From the NCBI GenBank assembly GCA_015065685.1, contig SVPU01000002.1, forward strand, positions 62,001 to 126,000: a stretch of 64,000 bases of DNA, read 5' to 3'. Each line of letters begins with the position of its first letter. The stretch's first letter is position 1. A program made the translations under genes and the position numbers. Positions 52,297-60,271 of this stretch are shown here, in pieces. The notes under the pieces are model-generated. The model did not search any database and was not told the origin of the DNA. It saw only the letters and a program-made list of their open reading frames with translations. Origin of the DNA: Oscillospiraceae bacterium. GTDB taxonomy: Bacteria > Bacillota > Clostridia > Oscillospirales > Acutalibacteraceae.

Positions 52297-53445
52297 TTAA
52301 AGCTTTTCGATTGTTTCCATTAGGTAATCGCCAAGTTCTGAACAGGTTGCGCCATCGCTTCTGCCTGTTATTACATACTTAGGTTCAACCTCTGTGCATA
52401 TATGAAGTGCTTTATCAAGTTTGTCGGCATATTCTGTGAAACCGATGTGGCGAAGCATCATTTCGCTTGCCTTGAACATACTTGTGGGGTTAGCATACAT
52501 ACCTCTGCCCTCTTCCATCATACGAGGTGCGGAGCCGTGAATTGCTTCAAACATTGAATAAACATCACCAAGGTTTGCGCTTCCCGCAGTACCAACACCG
52601 CCTTGTAACTGTGCGGCTTCATCGGTAATGATATCGCCGTAAAGATTAGGAAGAAGAATAACCTGAAACTTTGAGCGAACTCGTGGATTTACAAGGTTTG
52701 CGGTCATAATGTCGATATACCAGTCTTCTGCTTCAATTCCGGGATAATCTTTAGCAACCTCGTGACAGATTTCAGAGAACTTACCGTCTGTCTTTTTCAT
52801 AATGTTTGCCTTTGTAACGATAGCAACATTGGTTTTTCCGTTATTTTTGGCATATTCGAAAGCCGCGCGGGCAATTCTCTTTGTACCCTCATTAGTTGTA
52901 ACCTTAAAGTCAAAAGCAAGTGTATCGGGAATTTCAACACCGCGAGAGCCTAAAACATATTCGCCCTCGGTGTTTTCACGGAAGAATGTCCAGTCAATAT
53001 TATCCTCAGGAACTGCAACAGGGCGAACATTTGCATAAAGGTCAAGTTCTCTTCTCATAGCAACGTTTGCGCTCTCGAGTGTACCACCCTTAAGGGTTGT
53101 TGTGGGGGCTTTGAGAATTACATTACAAGCCTTAATTTCTGCAAGAACATCATCAGGAATCGCCTTGTTATGAGCAATTCTGTTTTCAATGGTAAGCCCC
53201 TCAATAGTTCTGATTTCAACCTTACCCTCTGCAATTTCCTTTTTTAAAATAAACTCAAGAACTCTAACAGATTCTGCAGAAATAATCGGGCCGATACCGT
53301 CGCCACCGCAAACACCGATGATTATTTTATCGAGTTTTTTATAATCGGTATATGCTTTATCCTGTTCCATTTTACGCTGACGCGCAATCTGTTCTTCTAA
53401 AATTGAACGAAACTGTTCAACCGCTGCATTTACATAGTTTTCCAT
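52297..53445 (-). CDS. icd: Isocitrate dehydrogenase (IDH/IMDH family)
   Basis: Beta-decarboxylating dehydrogenase of 382 residues. Visible features are GGDGIGPIISAESVRVLE near 47, the substrate-binding SANVAMRRELDLYANVRPV near 125, FFRENTEGEYVLGSRG near 153, and the metal-binding LYGDIITDEAAQL near 270. Family members also include 3-isopropylmalate dehydrogenase. The neighbouring aconitase and citrate synthase, and the absence of leu genes, point to isocitrate. Whether it uses NAD or NADP is not clear from sequence alone. An unusual charged N-terminal helix of about 40 residues precedes the core. Three bases separate it from acn. Confidence 0.9.
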   Translation of the reverse strand: MENYVNAAVEQFRSILEEQIARQRKMEQDKAYTDYKKLDKIIIGVCGGDGIGPIISAESVRVLEFILKKEIAEGKVEIRTIEGLTIENRIAHNKAIPDDVLAEIKACNVILKAPTTTLKGGTLESANVAMRRELDLYANVRPVAVPEDNIDWTFFRENTEGEYVLGSRGVEIPDTLAFDFKVTTNEGTKRIARAAFEYAKNNGKTNVAIVTKANIMKKTDGKFSEICHEVAKDYPGIEAEDWYIDIMTANLVNPRVRSKFQVILLPNLYGDIITDEAAQLQGGVGTAGSANLGDVYSMFEAIHGSAPRMMEEGRGMYANPTSMFKASEMMLRHIGFTEYADKLDKALHICTEVEPKYVITGRSDGATCSELGDYLMETIEKL

Positions 53446-53447
53446 AA

Positions 53448-55376
53448 TTATTCTCCTTTTTTGGTGTAACTTAAAAGACCGCCTGCTTTAAGAATCGCTT
53501 TTTGTCTTTCGGTGAAAGAAACTGCAAGTGAGAAACTCTCGCCTGTTGTTTCATTTTTTAAAGTAATTTCGCCCTTATCCATACCACTGAAAACATCTGA
53601 AAGTGTCAATTCATCGCCTTGATTCAGCTTATCATAATCATCGGGATTTTTAAAGGTTAACGGCATAATACCCGCATTTATAAGGTTTGCAACGTGGATA
53701 CGCGCAAAACTCTTGGTGATAACGGCACGAACACCCAAATACATAGGAACAAGTGCTGCATGTTCACGGGAAGAACCTTGACCGTAGTTACTGCCGCCAA
53801 CGATAATACTTTTGCCAAGTTCTTTTGCTCTTTCGGGGAATGTATCATCACAAACACCGAAGCAGAATTTTGAAAGGTGCGGAATGTTAGAACGATAAGG
53901 CAAAATTTTAGCACCCGCAGGCATAATATGGTCGGTTGTGATATTATCGCCAACCTTTAAACCGATTTTTGCAGTTAACGAATCGGTTTGCGGAATTTCT
54001 GTTGGAAAAGGTTTAATGTTGGGACCGCGAAGAACCTCTAAGCTCTCAGCCTCTTCGGGTGAAGCAGGCTCGATAACGGCGGTATCATCAATAAGGAATT
54101 TTTCGGGCATTTTAATTTCGGGCATTTCGCCTAAAAGTCTCGGGTCAGTTATATAACCCGTAAGTGCCGCCGCAACTGCAGTTTCGGGTGAAACAAGGTA
54201 AACCTGACCATCCGCAGTACCGCTTCTGCCTTCGAAGTTTCTGTTGAATGTTCTAAGTGATACACCCGCACTGTTCGGTGAGAAGCCCATACCGATACAA
54301 GGTCCGCAAGCACATTCAAGCAAGCGTGCACCCGATGCCAAAATATCGGTTAATGCACCACAATCAGCCAACATTTTAAGCACCTGCTTTGAGCCGGGTG
54401 AAATCGAAAGGCTAACAAGCGGGTCAATAACCTTTCCCTTAAGAAGCGCCGCAACCTTTAGCATATCGAGTAAAGAAGAGTTGGTACACGAGCCAATACA
54501 AACTTGATCAACCTTAGTTCCCTGCAAAGATGCAACTGTAACGATATTATCAGGACTATGGGGACAAGCAATGAGCGGCTCAAGCTCGGAAAGATTTATA
54601 TCAATCACTTTATCATAAACTGCATCTGCATCACTTGATAACTCTATATAATCCTCGCCTCTGCCCTCTGCTTCCAAAAAAGCCTTTGTGATTTCATCAG
54701 ACGGGAAAATAGATGTTGTGGCACCGAGCTCTGTTCCCATATTCGTAATCGTGGCTCTCTCTGGCACAGAAAGAGTTTTAATGCCCTCTCCACCCCATTC
54801 AATTATTGCACCCACGCCGCCTTTAACCGACAAAATGCGCAATATCTCAAGGCTTATGTCCTTTGCCGTTACAAAAGGATTAAGCTTGCCTGTTAGATTT
54901 ACCTTGTACATTTTGGGCATTGTAATATAATAAGCGCCGCCACCCATTGCAACAGCAACGTCAAGACCGCCCGCACCCATTGCGAGCATACCGATACCGC
55001 CACCCGTTGGAGTATGGCTATCAGAACCGATAAGAGTTTTGCCGGGTTTGCCGAATCTTTCAAGATGCACCTGATGGCAAATGCCGTTACCCGGACGTGA
55101 GAAATAAATTCCGTGTTTTTTGCACACAGACTGAATATATCTGTGGTCGTCGGCATTTTCAAAGCCAGACTGCAAGGTATTATGGTCAATATAAGCCACA
55201 CTGCGCTCGGTTTTAACACGGTCAAGTCCCATCGTTTCAAACTCAAGATAAGCCATTGTACCGGTTGCATCCTGAGTTAAGGTTTGGTCGATTTTAAGTG
55301 CAACCTCTGAACCCACGGTCATATCACCGCTAATCAAGTGTGATTTAATAATTTTTTGTGCAATAGTTAAACCCAT
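53448..55376 (-). CDS. acn: Aconitate hydratase
   Basis: Iron-sulfur enzyme interconverting citrate and isocitrate, 642 residues. Cluster ligands are in QVCIGSCTNSS near residue 290 and ECACGPCIGMG near 355. Catalytic segments include DSHTPTGGGIGMLAMG near 120 and the swivel-domain NYGQGSSREHAAL near 540. The length fits the compact mitochondrial-like type common in anaerobes, not the roughly 900-residue AcnA. It lies between gntR and icd in the citrate operon. Confidence 0.95.
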   Translation of the reverse strand: MGLTIAQKIIKSHLISGDMTVGSEVALKIDQTLTQDATGTMAYLEFETMGLDRVKTERSVAYIDHNTLQSGFENADDHRYIQSVCKKHGIYFSRPGNGICHQVHLERFGKPGKTLIGSDSHTPTGGGIGMLAMGAGGLDVAVAMGGGAYYITMPKMYKVNLTGKLNPFVTAKDISLEILRILSVKGGVGAIIEWGGEGIKTLSVPERATITNMGTELGATTSIFPSDEITKAFLEAEGRGEDYIELSSDADAVYDKVIDINLSELEPLIACPHSPDNIVTVASLQGTKVDQVCIGSCTNSSLLDMLKVAALLKGKVIDPLVSLSISPGSKQVLKMLADCGALTDILASGARLLECACGPCIGMGFSPNSAGVSLRTFNRNFEGRSGTADGQVYLVSPETAVAAALTGYITDPRLLGEMPEIKMPEKFLIDDTAVIEPASPEEAESLEVLRGPNIKPFPTEIPQTDSLTAKIGLKVGDNITTDHIMPAGAKILPYRSNIPHLSKFCFGVCDDTFPERAKELGKSIIVGGSNYGQGSSREHAALVPMYLGVRAVITKSFARIHVANLINAGIMPLTFKNPDDYDKLNQGDELTLSDVFSGMDKGEITLKNETTGESFSLAVSFTERQKAILKAGGLLSYTKKGE

Positions 55377-55381
55377 TATAA

Positions 55382-56020
55382 TTATCCTTTCTTGATATGA
55401 TTAAAAGCATTTTCAACATGTTCTTTTGCATATTTTGCAGCGAGTTCAGAATCGCCTAAAGCCACCGCATCATAAATTTTTCTGTGCTCTTCAACCGATG
55501 CAGTTGCACGGCTATTGCTCTGCATAGATGCTTTTCTGTATTTTTGAGTTTTTTTGTGAAGCGGCAATAATGTATCGTAAAAAACTATACTTCCGCTCAA
55601 TTCATACATTTTATTATGGAATTTGTTATCCATTTTTTTGATATGGTCGGCATCTTGTTTAGCAAGATAAAATTCTTGCAATTCCAAGATTTCTTTGAGT
55701 TCGGCTAACTGTTCATCAGTTCTGTTTTCTGCCGCCATTGAAGCCACCAAACATTCAATCTGTTCGCGAATTAAATAAATATCTTCCAAATCTTTTTCTG
55801 TAACACCAATAACAACAGAACCTTTACCCGAATCTTCAATTAAATGTTCTTGCTCAAGACGTCTTAGCGCTTCTCTTATAGGTGTTCGGCTAACACCAAG
55901 TTCGGCACTTAGTTTGCTTTCGGTTAAAATTTCACCGCGGTTATATTTACCGCTTAAAATATCGGTTTCTAAGTGTTCAAAAACCTGGTCAGCAAGGGAA
56001 ACCGTTTTATGTTCAATCAT
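55382..56020 (-). CDS. GntR-family (FadR/FCD subfamily) transcriptional regulator
   Basis: A 212-residue regulator. The N-terminal winged helix (about 8-75) has ESKLSAELGVSRTPIREALRRLEQEHLI. The C-terminal FCD ligand-binding domain (about 80-205) shows the acid and histidine pattern DNKFHNKMYELS and EEHRKIYDAV, which binds a metal and an organic acid in relatives. It sits inside the operon it probably controls, between the synthase and aconitase genes. A near-perfect palindrome on the operon promoter is its likely operator. The ligand is inferred to be a carboxylic acid such as citrate, not shown. Confidence 0.9.
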   Translation of the reverse strand: MIEHKTVSLADQVFEHLETDILSGKYNRGEILTESKLSAELGVSRTPIREALRRLEQEHLIEDSGKGSVVIGVTEKDLEDIYLIREQIECLVASMAAENRTDEQLAELKEILELQEFYLAKQDADHIKKMDNKFHNKMYELSGSIVFYDTLLPLHKKTQKYRKASMQSNSRATASVEEHRKIYDAVALGDSELAAKYAKEHVENAFNHIKKG

Positions 56021-56038
56021 AATTTCTTCCTCACATCT

Positions 56039-57406
56039 TTAAAATTTTCCGTTTGAAAGTTCGTGAATTTTACTTTCAAGTTCATCATTGGAAAGCGGAG
56101 TTTGTCTTCCGTCCTCATATTCCTTGTCAACCCACTCTTTAATAGCAATAACAAGCGGGTCTTTTTTATCAAGTATATTTTCTTTGGAAAGTTTATAGTT
56201 ATTGTTAATCCAATAAGCAATACCGGCAAGACCGCTTGTTTTACTGATAGTTACCGAAGCAGGTCGATTAAGTAGTTTTTCGGTATTGAATATATTATAA
56301 ATTTCCTCGTCTTTCAAAAGTCCGTCTGCGTGAATTCCCGCCCTTGTTACGTTAAAGTTTCTGCCCACAAAGGGTGTCATTGGCGGAATTTTATAACCCA
56401 TTTCATTTTTGAAATATTCGGCAATTTCGGTAATAGCGGTTGTATCCATTCCGTCAAGTGAGCCTCTCAGCGATGCATATTCCATAATCATAGCCTCTAG
56501 CGGCACATTGCCGGTTCTTTCTCCAATTCCAAGTAACGAGCAGTTAACGGCGCAAGCACCATAAAGCCACGCGGTTGAAGCGTTTGCAACAGCCTTATAA
56601 AAATCATTGTGGCCGTGCCATTCGAGCATTTCCGAAGGTACATCAGAATAATGCTGTAAACCGTAAATAATACCGGGAACACTACGGGGCAGCGCCACCT
56701 CGCTGTAAGGCACACCGTAACCCATTGTGTCACAAGCACGAATTCTAACGGGGATTCCCGCATCTTTAGACATTTTCATAAGTTCATTAACAAAAGGAAC
56801 AACAAAACCGTAAAAATCGGCTCTTGTTATATCTTCAAGATGACACCTCGGCATAACGCCCGATTCAAATGCTTCGGCAACGGCTTTTAAATATGTATCC
56901 ATCGCTTGTCTTCTTGACATTTTAAGTTTTTTGAATATGTGATAATCACTGCAGGAAACCAAAATACCCGTTTCTCTGACACCTAAATCTTTAACAAGTT
57001 TAAAGTCTTCCTTACTTGCTCTAATCCAGGTTGTGATTTCGGGGAATTTAAGGCCCAAAGCCTGACACTGTTCCAATGCCTCTCTGTCTTTTTTGCTATA
57101 AACAAAAAATTCAGTTTGACGGATTATTCCGAACGGACCGCCGAGTTTTGACATAAGTTTATATAGGTCAACTATCTGCTTTACGGTATACGGCTCAACC
57201 GATTGCTGACCGTCTCTTAAAGAAGTGTCAGTAATCCAGATATCCTGCGGCATATTCATCGGCACTCTTCTGTGGTTGAATGCCACCTTCGGAACATCTT
57301 CATAATTATAAAGGTCTCTGTATAAATTAGGGTCTTCAACATCTTGCAAAGAATATCTATACATAGACTGTTCGAGCAAATTAGTTTTATTAGATAATTC
57401 TAACAT
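56039..57406 (-). CDS. Re-type citrate synthase (homocitrate/isopropylmalate synthase family)
   Basis: A 455-residue DRE-TIM metallolyase. The core begins with ITDTSLRDGQQSVEPYT near 60 (the R-D pair that binds oxoacid and metal), with HLEDITRADFYG near 187, and the metal-binding EWHGHNDFYKAVANAS near 262. By family it could be an isopropylmalate or homocitrate synthase. Co-location with aconitase and isocitrate dehydrogenase, its resemblance to the Clostridium kluyveri Re-citrate synthase, and lack of a LeuA regulatory domain favour Re-citrate synthase. The track start at 57436 overlaps the operator. ATG 57406 follows GAGGTGA. It is first gene of the operon. Confidence 0.85.
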   Translation of the reverse strand: MLELSNKTNLLEQSMYRYSLQDVEDPNLYRDLYNYEDVPKVAFNHRRVPMNMPQDIWITDTSLRDGQQSVEPYTVKQIVDLYKLMSKLGGPFGIIRQTEFFVYSKKDREALEQCQALGLKFPEITTWIRASKEDFKLVKDLGVRETGILVSCSDYHIFKKLKMSRRQAMDTYLKAVAEAFESGVMPRCHLEDITRADFYGFVVPFVNELMKMSKDAGIPVRIRACDTMGYGVPYSEVALPRSVPGIIYGLQHYSDVPSEMLEWHGHNDFYKAVANASTAWLYGACAVNCSLLGIGERTGNVPLEAMIMEYASLRGSLDGMDTTAITEIAEYFKNEMGYKIPPMTPFVGRNFNVTRAGIHADGLLKDEEIYNIFNTEKLLNRPASVTISKTSGLAGIAYWINNNYKLSKENILDKKDPLVIAIKEWVDKEYEDGRQTPLSNDELESKIHELSNGKF

Positions 57407-57420
57407 TTTTATCACCTCAC

Positions 57421-57442
57421 GTATAACTGTATACAATTATAC
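57421..57442. promoter_or_regulatory. Palindromic operator over the -10 box of the citrate-branch operon
   Basis: GTATAACTGTATACAATTATAC matches its reverse complement at 20 of 22 positions, with a TGTATACA core typical of GntR-family sites. It fully covers the -10 box of the promoter, so binding should repress. The GntR regulator encoded in the operon is the obvious candidate. Confidence 0.82.
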
Positions 57443-57464
57443 ACAAGTGCAAGTATTCTGTCAA
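57436..57464 (-). promoter_or_regulatory. Sigma-A promoter of the citrate-branch operon
   Basis: TTGACA (57459-57464), 17-base spacer, TATAAT (57436-57441): exact consensus. Such a strong promoter overlapped by an operator implies regulation by repression. Confidence 0.92.
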
Positions 57465-57495
57465 TATCATTCCCCTACTTTTTTAAACATTTTAG

Positions 57496-57537
57496 CAAAA
57501 AAATAAAGCAGAACAAACAATAAAGTCTGTTCTGCTT
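57496..57537 (-). terminator. Intrinsic terminator after the ECF S-component gene
   Basis: AAGCAGAACA (57506-57515) and TGTTCTGCTT (57528-57537) form a perfect 10-base stem; the minus strand then reads TTATTTTTTT. Confidence 0.9.
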
Positions 57538-57553
57538 AAAAATTTAAATGAAT

Positions 57554-58147
57554 TTATGCTTTAAGTTTACGCTCGAAACTTAAAACACGCACAATTACGG
57601 GGCTTAAAACAACATTAAAAATCAATTCGAATATGAAGTTGCCACCAACAAGGCCTAAAATCATATATGCAAAAGTATTTTCATATTTTACGCTAGAAGT
57701 TATTGCCCATAGATTGATTGTATCCAAAAAGAAAATGCTGCAACCAAGTAAAAATACACCCGTGTTCACAATAGGACAAACTATAGCAGCTGCTATAATA
57801 GCAAGATATTGGTTAAACTTAGCCAAAAACTTATAAACCAATCCTGCAATAAGTCCGCAAGCGAGTCCTTTCAAAAGAACCGTAGTCACTGTTCCGGGAA
57901 CACTTATTGCTAAAAATACTGCGGCATCGCCACTTAACAGTACGGCTATTCCAAATGCAAAACCAAGCCATGCACCAATAGCAACACCACATGTGGCGGC
58001 GCCCAAAACGATTGGTATTAACACAAGCGAAACGGAAAATGTACCAAATCGAATAAACGACCCCATCAACTGCAAAATTACAACGAGTGCTGTAAATATT
58101 GCACCCAAAACCAATTTTTGCGTGTTTGTTCTTCTTTCATTTGTCAT
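57554..58147 (-). CDS. ECF transporter S-component, probably pantothenate-specific (PanT-like)
   Basis: Membrane protein of 197 residues with about six hydrophobic segments (NTQKLVLGAIFTALVVILQLMG from residue 7 onward). The pattern is that of energy-coupling-factor substrate-binding S-components, which use a shared ATPase module encoded elsewhere. It begins 72 bases after coaX, encoding pantothenate kinase, so pantothenate is the probable substrate; this is inference from context. The track start at 58186 is upstream of the ribosome site. ATG 58147 follows GGAGG by 8 bases. Confidence 0.82.
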   Translation of the reverse strand: MTNERRTNTQKLVLGAIFTALVVILQLMGSFIRFGTFSVSLVLIPIVLGAATCGVAIGAWLGFAFGIAVLLSGDAAVFLAISVPGTVTTVLLKGLACGLIAGLVYKFLAKFNQYLAIIAAAIVCPIVNTGVFLLGCSIFFLDTINLWAITSSVKYENTFAYMILGLVGGNFIFELIFNVVLSPVIVRVLSFERKLKA

Positions 58148-58219
58148 AAAAATTACCTCCGATACTGTCCATATGGTACAGTTCATAATAATATGTAAAA
58201 CGCCGTTTGGCGTAATTAC

Positions 58220-58984
58220 CTAATTGTTTTTATCGTAAATCGCACGAAGACCGTCAAGCAAGAGGTTTTCGTTATAAATAATAGTTGATTTACAATATTT
58301 GATAATCTCTTTTGAAAGACCGCCTGTTGCAACAACGGTGGGCTTTTCGCCAAGATTTTCTTCGATGCGTTCAAGCAACCCATCAATCATAGCAGCAGTT
58401 CCAAAAACAAGACCCGACTGCATACATTCAATAGTGTTAGTTCCAATAACAGATTTAGGTGCTTCAATCGGAATCGAGGTTAACTGCGCGGTATTTTCAG
58501 TCAGAGCCTTCAAAGTGAGTCTAACTCCCGAAGCAATCGCGCCGCCCAAGAATGTGCCGTTTTTATCAAGCACACTAATGGTTGATGCGGTACCCATATC
58601 AATAACAACACAAGGCATCTGATATGCTTCGATAGCACCCACTGCCCCCGCCACCAAATCGGCACCAAGCTGTGCGGGATTATCAATTTTTATATTAAGA
58701 CCGGTTTTAACACCGGGACCTAACATCAAAGGCACAATATGGCAAAGCTTGGCAACTGCATCGCTAATACTCTTCCCAACGGACGGCACAACGGAAGAGA
58801 TGATTGCATCCTCAATTTCTTCTGAAGATATACCGTATAAAGAAAAAATACTTTGCATTTCAATTGCATATTGGTCAGATGTTTTTTTCTGCTCAGTAGC
58901 AAGCCTTGCGGTGAATTTTAAAATGCTTGAATCATAAGCACCGAGAGTTATATTAGTATTTCCTATGTCAATTGTAAGTAGCAC
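58220..58984 (-). CDS. coaX: Type III pantothenate kinase
   Basis: First step of coenzyme A synthesis. ASKHA-fold motifs are present: MLLTIDIGNTNITLGAYD at the N-terminus (phosphate-binding), LGPGVKTGLNIKIDNPAQLGADLVAGAVGA near 90 (pantothenate-binding), and VIDMGTASTISVLD near 127. Length 254 is typical. Type III enzymes are not feedback-inhibited by CoA. Its promoter lies back-to-back with that of rpsF, and a transporter S-component follows. Confidence 0.95.
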   Translation of the reverse strand: MLLTIDIGNTNITLGAYDSSILKFTARLATEQKKTSDQYAIEMQSIFSLYGISSEEIEDAIISSVVPSVGKSISDAVAKLCHIVPLMLGPGVKTGLNIKIDNPAQLGADLVAGAVGAIEAYQMPCVVIDMGTASTISVLDKNGTFLGGAIASGVRLTLKALTENTAQLTSIPIEAPKSVIGTNTIECMQSGLVFGTAAMIDGLLERIEENLGEKPTVVATGGLSKEIIKYCKSTIIYNENLLLDGLRAIYDKNN

Positions 58985-59014
58985 GAAAATACCCCCAAAT
59001 TATTTCTTTATAGT

Positions 59015-59043
59015 ATTATATAATTATATATAGTAAAAATCAA
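59015..59043 (-). promoter_or_regulatory. coaX promoter
   Basis: TTGATT (59038-59043), 17 bases, TATAAT (59015-59020), about 30 bases before the coaX start. Its -35 lies 8 bases from the divergent rpsF -35. Confidence 0.7.
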
Positions 59044-59051
59044 GAATTTTA

Positions 59052-59080
59052 TTGACAATTTGGGATTTTGTTGTTATAAT
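59052..59080 (+). promoter_or_regulatory. Sigma-A promoter of rpsF-ssb-rpsR
   Basis: TTGACA (59052-59057), 17-base spacer, TATAAT (59075-59080): exact consensus, as expected for ribosomal protein genes. It leaves a leader of about 80-85 bases. Confidence 0.93.
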
Positions 59081-59092
59081 ACAGTGTGCTAA

Positions 59093-59161
59093 ACGGAAAA
59101 ATATGTATTTTCGTTAGCTCCTTGCTTCGACAAAGTGCGAAGCCAATAGTCCAAAGGGAGG
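59093..59161 (+). promoter_or_regulatory. Structured rpsF leader that can mask the ribosome site
   Basis: Two hairpins can be drawn. ACGGAAA/TTTTCGT (59093-59114) is the first. The second has GCTTCG (59024 series: 59124-59129) paired with CGAAGC (59138-59143), closed by an outer stem CTCCTT (59118-59123) with AAGGGAG (59154-59160), which includes the Shine-Dalgarno. Leaders of rpsF operons in other bacteria bind the S6-S18 complex; this structure fits such feedback but was not matched to the known motif. Confidence 0.5.
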
Positions 59162-59170
59162 TGCAAAGAA

Positions 59171-59452
59171 ATGACCAATAAGTATGAGGCTGGTGTTATT
59201 TTTTCTGTTGCAGGTGGCGAAGAAGCAACTGCTGCTTTAAAAGAAAAAATCAACGACCTTATCGCTAAAAACGGTACAATCGAAAGTGTTGACGATTGGG
59301 GCAAGCGTCGTCTTGCTTATCTCATCAACGACGAGGCTGAGGGTTACTATGTTTTCTACAATTTTGAAAGCAACCCCGATTTCCCCGCTGAGCTTGAGCG
59401 TATCGTAAAAATTACCGACGGTGTTTTACGCGTTATGGTAATTAAAAAGTAA
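59171..59452 (+). CDS. rpsF: 30S ribosomal protein S6
   Basis: A 93-residue ferredoxin-like-fold ribosomal protein that pairs with S18 on the platform of the small subunit. The sequence has the S6 pattern: N-terminal KYEAGVIFSVAGGEEA, then IESVDDWGKRRLAYLINDEAEGYYVFYNFE. A GGGAGG ribosome site precedes the ATG. It leads the rpsF-ssb-rpsR operon with a strong promoter. Confidence 0.97.
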   Translation: MTNKYEAGVIFSVAGGEEATAALKEKINDLIAKNGTIESVDDWGKRRLAYLINDEAEGYYVFYNFESNPDFPAELERIVKITDGVLRVMVIKK

Positions 59453-59465
59453 TGGAGGTTTAAAA

Positions 59466-59888
59466 ATGTTTAACTTAGTTGTTTTAACCGGCAGACTTAC
59501 TGCTGACCCTGAGCTTAAAACCACTGCTAACGGACTTTCGGTCACAACTTTCTCCATTGCCGTTGACCGCCGTTATCGTTCCGGTGAAGAACGTCAGACC
59601 GATTTTATCAATATCGTCGCATGGCGTCAAACCGCAGAGTTTATAACTAAATACTTCAAAAAAGGCAGTCTTATCGGTATTGAGGGTGCTATTCAAACCC
59701 GTAGATATCAAGATAAGAACGGTAATAACCGCACCGCTTTTGAAGTTATTGCAAATAACGTTCAGTTTGTTGAATCTAAGAGAGATAACACAATGGGTGG
59801 CGATGCTGCTCCTGCTACTTTCTCTAATGCTGACGTTAACGATTTCGCTGATTTAGGCGATGTAACTGACGACGATTTGCCGTTTTAA
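59466..59888 (+). CDS. ssb: Single-stranded DNA-binding protein
   Basis: Tetrameric SSB of 140 residues. The OB-fold (about 1-105) opens with FNLVVLTGRLTADPELKTTANGLSVTTFSIAVDR. The C-terminal acidic tip DDDLPF is the docking peptide for repair and replication proteins such as RecJ, whose gene is also in this window. It starts 13 bases after rpsF and shows the standard rpsF-ssb-rpsR order. Confidence 0.97.
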   Translation: MFNLVVLTGRLTADPELKTTANGLSVTTFSIAVDRRYRSGEERQTDFINIVAWRQTAEFITKYFKKGSLIGIEGAIQTRRYQDKNGNNRTAFEVIANNVQFVESKRDNTMGGDAAPATFSNADVNDFADLGDVTDDDLPF

Positions 59889-59917
59889 TTTAAAATTCAA
59901 TTAAGGAGGGCTTTTAA

Positions 59918-60163
59918 ATGGAAAACGAAAGAAACGATAGACCGATGCACAAGAAACCCCGCAAGAAGGTTTGCCATTTCTGCGTTGATCGTGTTGAAAG
60001 CATTGATTATAAGGATGTAGCTCGTCTTCGCAAATATATTTCAGAGCGTGCGAAGATTCTTCCCCGCCGTGCAACCGGCACCTGCGCTGCTCACCAGCGC
60101 GAGTTGACAACCGCTATTAAGCGTGCTCGTCAAATGGCTTTACTTCCTTATGTAAACGATTAA
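59918..60163 (+). CDS. rpsR: 30S ribosomal protein S18, cysteine-containing (C+) form
   Basis: An 81-residue S18. [27 protein letters not shown] and [33 protein letters not shown] are diagnostic. The CxxC pair (residues 20 and 23) plus Cys and His in TGTCAAH form the metal-binding set of C+ S18 proteins, lost in C- paralogues such as B. subtilis S18. GGAGG precedes the ATG at 59918. A terminator follows, ending the operon. Confidence 0.96.
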   Translation: MENERNDRPMHKKPRKKVCHFCVDRVESIDYKDVARLRKYISERAKILPRRATGTCAAHQRELTTAIKRARQMALLPYVND

Positions 60164-60171
60164 TAAAAATT

Positions 60172-60207
60172 AAACTGCTTTGCAAAATGCAAGGCAGTTT
60201 TTTTATT
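60172..60207 (+). terminator. Intrinsic terminator after rpsR
   Basis: AAACTGCTTTGCA and TGCAAGGCAGTTT form a 13-base stem with one weak pair and a 3-base loop, followed by TTTTATTTT. Confidence 0.92.
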
Positions 60208-60271
60208 TTAAAAATTTTGAATAAATATTTTTTTATTGAACACAATATTAACACAAAAAGGAGTTGAAATT

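Noticed and set aside
56039-57406. Annotation as 2-isopropylmalate synthase (leuA) or NifV homocitrate synthase
   Set aside because: No leucine or nitrogenase genes are near, there is no LeuA allosteric domain, and the partners are aconitase and isocitrate dehydrogenase; Re-citrate synthase fits better, though assay is needed.
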